Shown here: positions 45,184 through 54,719 of the stretch, piece after piece | How positions within the stretch are numbered: position 1 is the stretch's first letter | Layout: every line of letters begins with the position of its first letter | From: Bacteroidota bacterium | Lineage (GTDB): Bacteria; Bacteroidota; Bacteroidia; Cytophagales; Cyclobacteriaceae | DNA: 64,000 nt | Direction: 5' to 3' | NCBI GenBank assembly: GCA_023417785.1 | Contig: JAEZEH010000109.1 | Span: 1-64,000 of the forward strand | Program-made: the position numbers and the translations under genes | Notes under the pieces: model-generated | What the model was told of the DNA's origin: nothing | Seen by the model: only the letters and a program-made list of their open reading frames with translations | Databases searched by the model: none

Positions 45184-48100
45184 TTGTACGCAATGAACCT
45201 TTCTTTATATTTGATGTATACACCATACGTCACCTTTTTTAAAATGATCAATTCTCTTTCACACCACTCCCTGATACGGCGTGTGTATTCTTCTTTGGTC
45301 TCAAACAAGAAAACCTTAAGTTGTTTAGTAACCCTTTTGCTTCTGGTATCAACATCTTGTTCCGAGAAGAAAGAGGAGGTTCGCATACTTGTATTTAGTA
45401 AAACGGCAGGGTTTCGCCATGAATCAATCCCCGCAGGAATTGAAGCCATAAAGAAGCTCGCGGCGAAGCGAAATATATTGGTTGATACAACCGAAAACTC
45501 GGCCAACTTCAATGAAGAGAACCTTCGGCGGTACAGTGCCGTGGTGTTTCTCAGCACTACCGGTGACGTGCTTAATCAGGAGCAGCAAAATGACTTTGAA
45601 AGGTTCATTCAGGCCGGCGGAGGCTTTCTTGGAATTCATGCCGCGAGTGATACCGAGTATGACTGGCAATGGTTTGGCAAGTTGGTTGGCGCCTACTTCG
45701 AAAGTCACCCGAACAATCCCAATGTCAGGGAAGGGGACTTCATTACGGTAGACCACAATCATCCGTCGACTGACTCCCTGCCTGAAAGATTTCGCCGGTC
45801 AGATGAGTTTTACAACTTTCGCAACATCAATCCTGAAACCAAAGTACTGGTTAAGATCGATGAGTCTACTTACGAAGGCGGAACCAACGGTGATAATCAC
45901 CCAATGTCATGGTACCACGAATACGACGGGGGTCGCGCGTTTTACACGGCGATGGGACACACTGATGAAAGCTTTGAGGAAGACCTTTTCCTCAACCACG
46001 TGGACGGAGGTTTGGAATGGATTCTTGGCGGCAATGGTCCGGTGAAGCTGAATTACAAAGTTGCGAAAACCCGTCGTGTGCCGGAAGAAAACCGTTTCAC
46101 CAAGATTATCCTCGAAGAGAAGCTGGACGAACCCGTGGAGCTTGCTGTGTTGCCTGATAGCCGAGTGCTGTTTATAGAACGGAAAGGAAATGTTAAGCTG
46201 TTTGATAGCAAAACCGGTAAATCAAAAGTCATAGCGAAAATTCCCGTCAGTACGAAATACAAATTCAGGGACGGCAATCGGGCGGAAGCCGAAGACGGGC
46301 TTCTGGGTATCGCTCTTGATCCGGGTTTCAGGGAAAACAATTGGATATATTTGTACTATTCTCCTGCGGGTGATGACCCCAAAAATATTCTTACCCGGTA
46401 CGAGTTCAGGAATGACCAGTTGGTAGAGGGATCGATGAAAGTACTTCTGGAAATACCCGTACAACGTGAGCAGTGCTGCCACACGGGTGGATCCATAGCA
46501 TTTGATGGGAACGGGAACCTTTATCTCTCGACCGGTGACAATACCAGTCCGCGAAATACGGCCTATGCTCCGATTGATGAACGACCGGGGCGTGGTCCGT
46601 GGGATGCTCAGAAGGGTTCGTCTAACACGAATGATCTGCGGGGCAAGATTATTCGGATACACCCTGAACCGGATGGAACATATACGATTCCGGAAGGCAA
46701 TCTTTTTCCAAAGGGAATGGACAAGACACGCCCGGAGATCTATGTAATGGGTGGACGCAATCCCTACCGTATCTCTGTCGACAAACGCACCGGCTACCTG
46801 TACTGGGGTGATGTCGGACCCGATGCCGGCCAGGACAGTGTGAACCGTGGACCGAAGGCTTTTGATGAAATTAATCAGGCGCGGAAGCCGGGCTTCTTCG
46901 GCTGGCCCTATTTCGTCGGAGACAATCAGGCCTACTATGAACGTGACTTTGCGACAGGAAAGGCGGGCGAACCTTACAATCCGGAAAAGCCGATTAACAA
47001 CTCGCCAAACAATACAGGGCTCACCGAACTGCCTCCGGCGCAGAAGGCGTTTATCTGGTATCCGTATGATGAATCAAAGGAGTTTCCGCTTCTTGGAAAG
47101 GGAGGGAGGACTTCTATGGCGGGTCCTGTTTTCTATGCGGCTGATTTCAACAATGCCAAAAGAGCGTTCCCTGATTACTATGACGGCAAGTTTTTCATTT
47201 ACGAATGGATGCGCGGATGGATTATGGCCGTAACTATGGATGAGGAAGGAAATTATGTTTCGATGGAGCACTTCATGCCTGGTCATAAATTCAGTAACCC
47301 CATGGATATGGAATTCGGACCGGATGGCGACCTCTATCTGCTGGAATACGGAACTGCCTGGTTCCAGGGCAACGAAGATGCCAGGTTGGTGCGTGTCGAA
47401 TATAATGGAGGCAATCGTAAACCAGTGGTCCACCTCGCGACGGATCGCTCGAAAGGCGCGGTGCCGATGACGGTTCAGCTGACCTCGCAGGGAACAAAAG
47501 ATTTTGATCGCGATGAATTGAAGTTTACATGGAATATAACGGACAGTGACGGGAAACAAATTGCAACCATCAAAGAACCGGATGCCACCTACACTTTTGA
47601 AAAGCCTGGTGTGTATAAAGCTTCGCTCGAAGTAAACGATGGCAAAGGAGAAGTGGCCTCGCGAGGCCTTGAGATACACGCGGGAAATGAGCCACCGCAG
47701 TTAACGTTTGACATAACCCGTGGCAATGAAACGTTTTTCTTTCCGGGGCAATCCTTCGACTACGAAGTTTCCGTTTCCGACAAGGAAGACGGTAACCTCA
47801 ACAATGGTATCGCTGCTGAGGAAGTATCCGTTACGATCGATTATCTGCCGGAAGGTTTTGATAAAACACAAATTGTTCAGGGGCACCTCGCCGCGGACGA
47901 AAGTGCACGCTTCATTCAAGGCAAGACCCTTATGGAGAACAGCGATTGCAAATCTTGTCACCTGATTGATAAAAAGTCAATCGGACCGAACTATAAAGAG
48001 GTGGCTGAAAAGTATAAGGACGATCCCAATGCGGTTGAATACCTCGCAAAAAAGATTGTTGACGGAGGCGGTGGCGTTTGGGGTGAAGTCAATATGGCTG

Positions 48101-48777
48101 CGCATCCTCAGCTTTCCCAGGGTGAGGCTGTGGAAATGGTGAAGTATATACTGAGTCTTGAATCAATGGAAGAAACACCCTCGCTACCAGCTAAGGGCAG
48201 TTACACAACAACCGTTGACAAAGGTGTGAACCCTGGCGGTGTGTTTCTGATTCGCGCGGCCTATTCCGATAAGGGTGCAAATGGTTTACCTCCGGCACGT
48301 TCCGAAAAAACAGTTATGCTAAGAAGTTCAGACGTCGCCGCCGGGACGGCCGATGTATCTGAGGATGTGCAGAAGTTCAAACTTCCGGACATGGCCAATA
48401 CGCTGATGATTGGTCAGAAGGATGGGGCCTTTATCGGCTTTCAGCAACTGGATATGACCGGGGTCGATCAGATTACATTTGTGACATCGGCCGTAAAACA
48501 GTTCGGTATGACCGGAGGTACGGTTGAAGTTCGGCTAGGCGCTCCCACAGGTGCCTTGATCGGTGAATCGTCGCAGATTGTTCCGGTTGCAAGTCCGGCG
48601 CAGGGTAGACCGGCCCCATCGGTTGTAAGTGCCAAAGTCAAACCCGTTAGTGGTTACCATGATGTGTATTTCATCTACAGAAATAGCAACGCGGCCCCAG
48701 GGCAAATGCTTTTTGTGATGTTGCAGATTCAATTCGGTTACAATCCTGAATCCGTGAAAGTTGCATCGATGGATTAA
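45184..48777 (+). CDS. Multidomain lipoprotein: ThuA / sugar dehydrogenase / PKD / cytochrome c / CBM
   Basis: 1197 residues from ATG 45184; an ATG at 45244 puts the lipobox (LLVSTSC) at a more usual distance. Domains in order: ThuA-like (about 66-290; VFSKTAGFRHESIPAGIEAI, GGGFLGIHAASDTEYDWQWF); PQQ-dependent sugar dehydrogenase-like propeller (about 297-740; DPGFRENNWIYLYYSPAG, LYLSTGDNTSP, YVMGGRNPYRISVD, GWPYFVGDNQAY); PKD (about 744-836); cytochrome c (about 905-996; CKSCH, with Met in VNMAAHP); CBM6-like beta-sandwich (about 1060-1185). It most likely oxidises a carbohydrate in the periplasm and passes electrons to its own haem. It is monocistronic. Confidence 0.88.
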   Translation: MYAMNLSLYLMYTPYVTFFKMINSLSHHSLIRRVYSSLVSNKKTLSCLVTLLLLVSTSCSEKKEEVRILVFSKTAGFRHESIPAGIEAIKKLAAKRNILVDTTENSANFNEENLRRYSAVVFLSTTGDVLNQEQQNDFERFIQAGGGFLGIHAASDTEYDWQWFGKLVGAYFESHPNNPNVREGDFITVDHNHPSTDSLPERFRRSDEFYNFRNINPETKVLVKIDESTYEGGTNGDNHPMSWYHEYDGGRAFYTAMGHTDESFEEDLFLNHVDGGLEWILGGNGPVKLNYKVAKTRRVPEENRFTKIILEEKLDEPVELAVLPDSRVLFIERKGNVKLFDSKTGKSKVIAKIPVSTKYKFRDGNRAEAEDGLLGIALDPGFRENNWIYLYYSPAGDDPKNILTRYEFRNDQLVEGSMKVLLEIPVQREQCCHTGGSIAFDGNGNLYLSTGDNTSPRNTAYAPIDERPGRGPWDAQKGSSNTNDLRGKIIRIHPEPDGTYTIPEGNLFPKGMDKTRPEIYVMGGRNPYRISVDKRTGYLYWGDVGPDAGQDSVNRGPKAFDEINQARKPGFFGWPYFVGDNQAYYERDFATGKAGEPYNPEKPINNSPNNTGLTELPPAQKAFIWYPYDESKEFPLLGKGGRTSMAGPVFYAADFNNAKRAFPDYYDGKFFIYEWMRGWIMAVTMDEEGNYVSMEHFMPGHKFSNPMDMEFGPDGDLYLLEYGTAWFQGNEDARLVRVEYNGGNRKPVVHLATDRSKGAVPMTVQLTSQGTKDFDRDELKFTWNITDSDGKQIATIKEPDATYTFEKPGVYKASLEVNDGKGEVASRGLEIHAGNEPPQLTFDITRGNETFFFPGQSFDYEVSVSDKEDGNLNNGIAAEEVSVTIDYLPEGFDKTQIVQGHLAADESARFIQGKTLMENSDCKSCHLIDKKSIGPNYKEVAEKYKDDPNAVEYLAKKIVDGGGGVWGEVNMAAHPQLSQGEAVEMVKYILSLESMEETPSLPAKGSYTTTVDKGVNPGGVFLIRAAYSDKGANGLPPARSEKTVMLRSSDVAAGTADVSEDVQKFKLPDMANTLMIGQKDGAFIGFQQLDMTGVDQITFVTSAVKQFGMTGGTVEVRLGAPTGALIGESSQIVPVASPAQGRPAPSVVSAKVKPVSGYHDVYFIYRNSNAAPGQMLFVMLQIQFGYNPESVKVASMD

Positions 48778-49525
48778 GTTTCTGGTTCCAAATTTCAGGT
48801 TCCACAGATAGCCAGGGAGGCTTATGTGTTATCCTTACTAAAACATCTTTTCAGATCTGAGAAAGTCGCATACATTACTCAGGTGCTGACTTCTTGCCAT
48901 CAGTTCTTCTTGTCGGTCGGAAAGTATTTCAAGATTGATTCGCAGTTCAATCTGGGAGACGAACAGTTGATCCCGTATCTTTTGCAGTTCCCGGAGCCGG
49001 TTTCCAATTGTCGCCAGGTCATCAGTCTTAGTCATGCATCGACGATTCAAAAAACCATACCCGATGCGTTGTTTTCGAATTTGTTCCCTTAAGGAAACAA
49101 AAGATGTTCTAAAGCAGTTTAAGCGGAAGCATCGCTCAGAGATCCGTCAGCTTCTTCAAAACCCGCTTAAACTGATCCTGGAAAGTTCCTCAGTTGCATA
49201 TTTTATAATGCGACGTCGTGATCGGGACAAGTCCTTTCGGTCTAACAACTCTCAAAGCCTCATGTCTGTTTTCCTGATCGCACCCTTTGATAATCAAGAA
49301 ATAACTACTTGATTCGCGTGTGAGTAGGGCACAACCTCGCTGAATACATAAGACGATAAGATGTGATTCCTGGTCTGCACGAGATGATTAAGCGTATACA
49401 AATCTTTGAAATGAAAAATGGTTTTTGCGGGATTTTCCGGAAGGAGGCACACCGATCGGCTGGCACTACTATTTTTAAGCAGCCATGAGCAAGTATTGTT
49501 TTAATGAGGTCCCTAAGCTATATTT
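48778..49525. other. 748-bp region without a confident gene
   Basis: The three ORFs here are short and overlapping. The most gene-like is the minus-strand 65-residue frame 49035-48838 listed separately. Codon pattern and start contexts in 49050-49525 look non-coding on both strands, with no repeats. The upstream part of the esterase gene promoter should lie near 49480-49525. Confidence 0.45.
48838..49035 (-). CDS. Possible small helical protein, doubtful gene
   Basis: A 65-residue frame from ATG 49035. The product (MTKTDDLATIGNRLRELQKI and a helical, charged remainder) is predicted entirely alpha-helical, and the first 30 residues faintly resemble the start of Xre-type HTH proteins. There is no complete helix-turn-helix. 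It could be a remnant or a chance ORF. Confidence 0.25.
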   Translation of the reverse strand: MTKTDDLATIGNRLRELQKIRDQLFVSQIELRINLEILSDRQEELMARSQHLSNVCDFLRSEKMF

Positions 49526-50674
49526 ATGGTCGTTCGGTCAAAGAGTTATGTTAATAAGCAAGTTGAACCCCAGACGCCGCAAGTGAAAAGACTTCTTTCG
49601 AGAAAATGGTTATGGGTGCAACGGGTTGCCTTTTTCGGAATTCCTTTTGGGCTTATTTTGCTAACCAACGTTGGCAGCAAGCATATGGCTGGCAAGCATG
49701 TTTTTCGGAGTACTGATGAAACGGTGATTGGAATACTCCAGTACTTGCCCGAAGAGTATTACACCAACTCAGACAAGTATCCGCTCATTTTATTCCTTCA
49801 TGGTTTTTACGAACGGGGCATCGACTCGCAAGACCCGGAGTTATTACACGGTACAATCTTCGACGTGTTAAAATTTGGCCTGCCACGTACAATTCGTAAA
49901 GGCGATAATTATCCATTTATCATTATCTCGCCCCAATTGAAACATCGTTTCGAACGATGGCCCGATTGGTATATTCTCGAAGTAATTAATTGGGCAAAAA
50001 AGAATCTTCGGGTTGATGAAAAAAGGATTCACGTAACCGGATTAAGCCTTGGTGGCGGAGCAACATTTATCGCGATGCAGGAATTCCCTGGTTATTTCGC
50101 GTCCGGCGCGCCGGTTTGCCCAAACTGGAATGATCCTGCCAAAGCGCCCGCCATAGCGAACGAAGACATCGCGGTGTGGGCATTCCACGGTGAGTTTGAT
50201 GAACAAGTTCCGTTACATACGACTATGTACATGATTGACTCAATCAACAGGAGCAATCCCGACCTTTCGCATAAAGCAGAAGTTCGCGTCTACGATAGCG
50301 CTACCCATGCAATATGGGATCTTGCCTATACCGACGATCACAGCTGGCAATCACCGAACATATATGAATGGATGCTCGGCATCAAGAAGACGAAAAGCGG
50401 GGCAAACCTGCTTCCCACAGCGGAGGCCGGTCCTGACCAATCAGCACACCGCAAAAGTGAGATTACCCTTTCTGGTAAAGGTGTCGATGCTGATGGAAAC
50501 ATCCAGGCATACCGTTGGTTACAGATGTATGGCCCGGTGACCACAATTCACAACCCTGAGAGCAGAGAGACACAGGTCACGTTATCCCGACGCGGTACGT
50601 ATATGTTCAGATTCACCGTAACAGATGAAAAGGGCGGCACGGATAGTGATTACGTGTCTGTTGTGGTGGAATAA
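49526..50674 (+). CDS. Esterase/alpha-beta hydrolase with one C-terminal PKD domain (paralogue 1)
   Basis: A 382-residue protein with one membrane helix (about 32-50) acting as signal anchor. Hydrolase domain (60-290): LFLHGFYERG (oxyanion strand), nucleophile Ser174 in TGLSLGGG, acid region FHGEFDEQVPL, and catalytic His in SATHAIWDLAY. A PKD-like domain (about 295-382; PTAEAGPDQSAHRKSEITLSGKGVDADGNIQ to YVSVVVE) follows. It is a clear paralogue of the 52699 protein, sharing layout and the TTIGxLQYLP-type start. Such hydrolases act on acyl or feruloyl esters of polysaccharides or on polyesters; substrate unknown. Confidence 0.83.
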   Translation: MVVRSKSYVNKQVEPQTPQVKRLLSRKWLWVQRVAFFGIPFGLILLTNVGSKHMAGKHVFRSTDETVIGILQYLPEEYYTNSDKYPLILFLHGFYERGIDSQDPELLHGTIFDVLKFGLPRTIRKGDNYPFIIISPQLKHRFERWPDWYILEVINWAKKNLRVDEKRIHVTGLSLGGGATFIAMQEFPGYFASGAPVCPNWNDPAKAPAIANEDIAVWAFHGEFDEQVPLHTTMYMIDSINRSNPDLSHKAEVRVYDSATHAIWDLAYTDDHSWQSPNIYEWMLGIKKTKSGANLLPTAEAGPDQSAHRKSEITLSGKGVDADGNIQAYRWLQMYGPVTTIHNPESRETQVTLSRRGTYMFRFTVTDEKGGTDSDYVSVVVE

Positions 50675-50828
50675 CTCGTCGATATGTTTGAGCCTGCTTA
50701 GATGGGCTTTTATTCACCTGAGTCGCTCCCGTGAAAACGCATATCCGTTTTTTCCTGTTGATACCATTTTGTGAATGGTTTCGGGATAAACTGTTCAATG
50801 TTTATTTTGCCTTAAATTTCCTGTCTAT

Positions 50829-52184
50829 ATGAAATCGCGTCGTTTGTTCCTCAGGCAGTCTTTAGCAGTTACCGCTGGCTTTGCCGGATTGTCTACATTC
50901 CTCAGGTTACCGATGGAGGCGGCTCCGCTTGATATGGGTCGCGGAGAGGATGGTTGGCTGGAGGTACCAGAAGGATTTTCCGCCAGGATAATTTCTCGAA
51001 AGGGTGACCGCATGTCAGATGGGTTATTTGTTCCCGGCAAAGCGGATGGAATGGCAGCATTTGCCCATAAGGGTAAGGTTGTATTGATCCGCAATCACGA
51101 AATCAATCCGAACTCCAGGGAAAACGGCCCTTTTGGTGACCAGCTTGATTTACTATCAAAAGTAGATCGTAAACGAATTTACGACTATGGATTTGGCAAG
51201 TCACCAGGATTAGGCGGTACGACAAACGTTGTCTTCAACGAAGAAACACAGGCGGTCGAAGAACAATATCTGAGCCTCGCCGGCACAAACCGAAATTGCG
51301 CTGGCGGGCCAACACCCTGGCAAAGCTGGCTTACCTGTGAGGAAGACGTTACGCCAATGGGAGGGGAGGCTGAAAAATTCCACGGATATACTTTTGAAGT
51401 TCCCGTCCACAGCCGTGGCCTCGCAGATCCTGTTCCGCTGAGAGAAATGGGAAGGTTCAATCACGAAGCAGTTTGCGTCGATCCGAAAACGGGAATCGTG
51501 TATCTAACCGAAGACCGACATGATAGCCTTATCTACAGGTTTATTCCAAAAGCAAAAGGAAAACTTGCGCGCGGTGGGACGCTTCAGGCCCTTTGCGTCC
51601 GGAATCAAAAAGGATTCGATACACGGAATTGGGAAGGCCAATACATCAAACCCGGTGAACAATTGGATACCATTTGGATTACCATGACAGATGTTGACTC
51701 GCCGAAGGATGATCTGCGAATACGCGGCCATGAGCAAGGAGCTGCACGATTCGCCCGCGGTGAAGGAATGTGGTTTGGAAACAATGAGGTTTATTTTGCC
51801 TGTACCAACGGCGGGCAGAAGAAAGCCGGACAAGTATTTCGATATGCCCCCTCGCCCAAGGAAGGAACCTCGCTGGAGCAGGGTAGTCCCGGGAAGCTCA
51901 GCCTTTTTGCCGAGCCGAACGACACAGCTATTCTTCAATACTGCGATAATCTAACGGTAAGCCCATGGGGCGATGTAGTATTCGTGGAAGATTGCAATAA
52001 TGCGTATATGCGTGGTATCACCCCCCAGGGCACTATCTATAATATCGCCCGCAATGTCGGTTCGCGGTCCGAACTTGCCGGCGTTTGCTTTTCGCCTTCC
52101 GGAAAAACACTTTTTGTTAACATTCAGGACGAGGGACTCACCTACGCAGTGACGGGGCCGTGGCACGAATTACGCAAGATATGA
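50829..52184 (+). CDS. PhoX/DUF839-family Tat-exported protein
   Basis: A 451-residue protein with a Tat signal (SRRLFLRQS and a hydrophobic stretch, residues 3-30). The DUF839/PhoX propeller features are visible: RNHEINPNSRENGPF, GLGGTTNVVFNEETQ, NCAGGPTPWQSWLTCEED, GRFNHEAVCVDPKTGIVYLTEDR and SPWGDVVFVEDC. PhoX enzymes are Ca/Fe-dependent alkaline phosphatases; Bacteroidota members are often annotated only as DUF839, so phosphatase activity is not proven. It sits between two esterase-PKD paralogues on the same strand. Confidence 0.85.
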   Translation: MKSRRLFLRQSLAVTAGFAGLSTFLRLPMEAAPLDMGRGEDGWLEVPEGFSARIISRKGDRMSDGLFVPGKADGMAAFAHKGKVVLIRNHEINPNSRENGPFGDQLDLLSKVDRKRIYDYGFGKSPGLGGTTNVVFNEETQAVEEQYLSLAGTNRNCAGGPTPWQSWLTCEEDVTPMGGEAEKFHGYTFEVPVHSRGLADPVPLREMGRFNHEAVCVDPKTGIVYLTEDRHDSLIYRFIPKAKGKLARGGTLQALCVRNQKGFDTRNWEGQYIKPGEQLDTIWITMTDVDSPKDDLRIRGHEQGAARFARGEGMWFGNNEVYFACTNGGQKKAGQVFRYAPSPKEGTSLEQGSPGKLSLFAEPNDTAILQYCDNLTVSPWGDVVFVEDCNNAYMRGITPQGTIYNIARNVGSRSELAGVCFSPSGKTLFVNIQDEGLTYAVTGPWHELRKI

Positions 52185-52698
52185 CTCCTTTAAAACCTTT
52201 GATGTCTCGTTCAATGTGAGAATAGAGACGAAATAGGTCAAAATTCTGTATTTCGTGGATCTTTCTTACATGCCAATGCTTTAACTTCAGTAAAGGAAGC
52301 GTGTGTTTTCAGGTAGCCCGCATGTTCCATATTTTTCTAATGTTAATGCTGCTCCTTTATTGATCCCGGATATTTCCGGTTCGTCCGAGCAATCTACAGT
52401 TTATCTGTGTGGCGGGTAGCAGTAGCGTTGTTTGGCGAAATCACCATTGCAAAGGATCAGGGCCAATAAGAAAAATAACTATTTGCTTTCCTACATCACA
52501 GCAACTCCAAGGCATTCTTTGTGATACAAAACCAAATTTTGTTACACATTTGCACCCGTTGAAACATCAAATTAAAATCGTATGCCTGACTAAATCGTAA
52601 CAAAATTTCACCCCTGTCTTTCCGGTTGATCTTTAACCAGATTTTTTATTTGACAGTCATGGAGTCCCTCTCCGAATCCCTGTCCTAACACTGTATAA
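52185..52698. other. 514-bp intergenic region before esterase-PKD paralogue 2
   Basis: No credible gene. It holds a 12-nt inverted repeat listed separately. The rest is AT-rich without recognisable elements. Confidence 0.5.
52534..52608. promoter_or_regulatory. Separated 12-nt inverted repeat upstream of paralogue 2
   Basis: AAATTTTGTTAC (52534-52545) and GTAACAAAATTT (52597-52608) are exact reverse complements 51 nt apart, ending 90 nt before the ATG at 52699. This could be a pair of operator half-sites, an RNA stem in the leader, or chance. Confidence 0.35.
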
Positions 52699-54663
52699 AT
52701 GAGAAGAAGTAGAAGTTTTCTGTCCTGTCTTTGTCTTGTCTTCATTCTTTTTGCCTCGGCCCCGGTCCTTGCCCAGCAAACCTTTCAAACTACCAGCGAA
52801 ACCACTATCGGAATGCTGCAGTATCTTCCAAAAGATTACAACAGCAACTCAAAGAAATATCCGCTAGTGATTTTTTTGCACGGGGTTGGTGAGCGTGGTG
52901 CAAACTCAACGAACAAATCAACCCTTGAAGGTACGGTTCAACTGGTAGCCAAACTTGGCCCTCCTAAACATGTGAAGGACGGTCACAACTTCCCGTTCAT
53001 CCTCATTTCTCCTCAATTAAAGAATAATAACGGCTCATGGCCAAACTGGTACGTTCTTGAAGTTATAAACTGGGCGAAGAGCAAATTGCGCGTTGACGAA
53101 AAGCAAATCCATATTACAGGGTTAAGCCTGGGCGGGGGTGCCGCATGGACGATGATGCAGGATTATCCTAAGCTGTTCGCGTCGGGCGCCCCTCTGTGTG
53201 CCGGGTATAATTCTCCCGGAAAAGCGCCCAATATCGCGAAGGAAAATATTCCGATCTGGACGTTCCACGGGGACGCAGACACAACGGTTCCGTTAAGCAA
53301 AACCACCAAAATGGTGAACGCCGTAAATGGTAGCAAACCTACGCCGAGTCCCAAGGTAAAGCTCACTGTTTATCCTGGAGTAAAGCACGATGCCTGGGGC
53401 CGTGCCTATCGACCCGATCATTCCTATCACAAACCCAACGTATATGAGTGGATGATGTCGCAGTCCAATAAGAAGAACGGGTCAAACAGCCTTCCTACAG
53501 CGAATGCCGGTAGTGATAAGACCTATAATGGGACTTCGAAAATCACGCTGAGCGGCTCGGGCAGCGACAGCGATGGCAGCATCCGTTCCTATAAGTGGTC
53601 GAAGATCAGTGGCCCTTCTGCGACGATCTCAAGTTCGTCAAGTAAATCGACATCAGTCTCGGTAACTAAGGGTACATATATGTTCAAACTAACTGTGACA
53701 GATGACGATGGCGACACCGACTCCGATTATGTGAAGGTGACAATCTCATCGGGTGGTTCATCCACTGAAAAGCCGAGCTCAGGTAACGCGAACCCGGTGG
53801 TCAACGCGGGCTCTGACATCACCTTGAAACTGCCCGCGTCAACGGCGAGACTGAATGGCAATGCCAAAGATTCAGATGGATCTATCAAATCGTACTCGTG
53901 GACCAAAGTGAGTGGTCCTTCAGCTAACCTGAGTAACGCGAGTACTAAAAATCTGATCGCCTGGGGGCTTGTAAAAGGAACGTACGTTTTCCGTCTTTCG
54001 GTGCGCGATGATGATGGGGCAACCGGATACGATGAAGTAAGAGTCGTTGTCAATGGCACGGGCTCTTCGACATCGTCTTCATCCTCAAATAAAGCTCCTA
54101 CGGCCAATGCAGGAGCGGATGTTGCCCTTATGATGCCCGCGAGTACGGCCAGATTACGGGGTAGTGGCCATGATTCGGATGGACAGATCAAGTCTTACAG
54201 GTGGACGAAAATCAGTGGGCCTTCGGGGAATCTTAGCAATGCCACCACAAAGGATCTCATTGCCTGGAAACTTGTTCAGGGTACGTATGTATTCCGGCTT
54301 ACCGTAACTGACGACAAAGGGGCAACCGGATACGATGATGTACGTGTGGTGGTCGGCAAGGGTTCATCAACATCATCCTCTTCGTCCGGAAACAAGGCGC
54401 CGGTAGCCAACGCAGGCAGCGACATAACGATGAAATCCCCTGCCAGCACTGCGCGAATGTATGGAAGCGCCAGGGATTCAGATGGGAGCATATCGTCGTA
54501 TCGATGGACAAAAATCAGTGGTCCCCGGGCTAACCTAAGTAATGACGATACAAAAAATCTCATTGCATGGAAGCTGGTTAAGGGCACCTATGTTTTTCGC
54601 CTGACGGTGAAGGACAATAAAGGTGCAAGTGACTACGACGACGTACGAGTGGTTATTAAATAA
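52699..54663 (+). CDS. Esterase/alpha-beta hydrolase with four PKD-like domains (paralogue 2)
   Basis: A 654-residue secreted protein (signal peptide ending near LAQQTF). Hydrolase domain 25-260: LHGVGERG, nucleophile Ser143 in TGLSLGGG, GDADTTVPL, and catalytic His in GVKHDAWGRAY. Four PKD/K319-like domains of about 90 residues follow, separated by Ser-rich linkers (SSTSSSSS). The last three are highly alike (KNLIAWxLVKGTYVFRLxV repeated), and the repeat is visible in the DNA too (about 53797-54658). There is no type IX secretion C-terminal domain, so surface attachment is unclear. Compared with paralogue 1 it has lost the membrane anchor and gained three PKD domains. Confidence 0.85.
   Translation: MRRSRSFLSCLCLVFILFASAPVLAQQTFQTTSETTIGMLQYLPKDYNSNSKKYPLVIFLHGVGERGANSTNKSTLEGTVQLVAKLGPPKHVKDGHNFPFILISPQLKNNNGSWPNWYVLEVINWAKSKLRVDEKQIHITGLSLGGGAAWTMMQDYPKLFASGAPLCAGYNSPGKAPNIAKENIPIWTFHGDADTTVPLSKTTKMVNAVNGSKPTPSPKVKLTVYPGVKHDAWGRAYRPDHSYHKPNVYEWMMSQSNKKNGSNSLPTANAGSDKTYNGTSKITLSGSGSDSDGSIRSYKWSKISGPSATISSSSSKSTSVSVTKGTYMFKLTVTDDDGDTDSDYVKVTISSGGSSTEKPSSGNANPVVNAGSDITLKLPASTARLNGNAKDSDGSIKSYSWTKVSGPSANLSNASTKNLIAWGLVKGTYVFRLSVRDDDGATGYDEVRVVVNGTGSSTSSSSSNKAPTANAGADVALMMPASTARLRGSGHDSDGQIKSYRWTKISGPSGNLSNATTKDLIAWKLVQGTYVFRLTVTDDKGATGYDDVRVVVGKGSSTSSSSSGNKAPVANAGSDITMKSPASTARMYGSARDSDGSISSYRWTKISGPRANLSNDDTKNLIAWKLVKGTYVFRLTVKDNKGASDYDDVRVVIK
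53797..54658 (+). repeat. Three in-frame tandem repeats encoding PKD domains
   Basis: Three units of about 285-300 bp, each encoding (N)(A/P)xANAG(A/S)D to (D)(D/E)VRVV(V/I), are arranged in tandem. Their DNA is recognisably alike, which suggests fairly recent duplication within the gene. Confidence 0.7.
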
Positions 54664-54695
54664 CTTTTGCTCTGGTGAGCTTTAATTCTGAAAAG

Positions 54696-54719
54696 CCGGG
54701 TGGAAACCCGGTTTTTTTT
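54696..54719 (+). terminator. Rho-independent terminator with GNRA tetraloop
   Basis: CCGGGT (54696-54701) pairs with ACCCGG (54706-54711) around a GGAA loop, followed by eight T. It ends the transcript of the esterase-PKD gene, 33 nt after its stop. Confidence 0.9.

Noticed and set aside
45135..45557. Antisense ORF over the ThuA gene start
   Set aside because: It is a shadow of the plus-strand gene with no family features.
52699..54663. Type IX secretion C-terminal sorting domain in the PKD esterase
   Set aside because: The protein ends with a complete PKD domain; no sorting-domain pattern follows.
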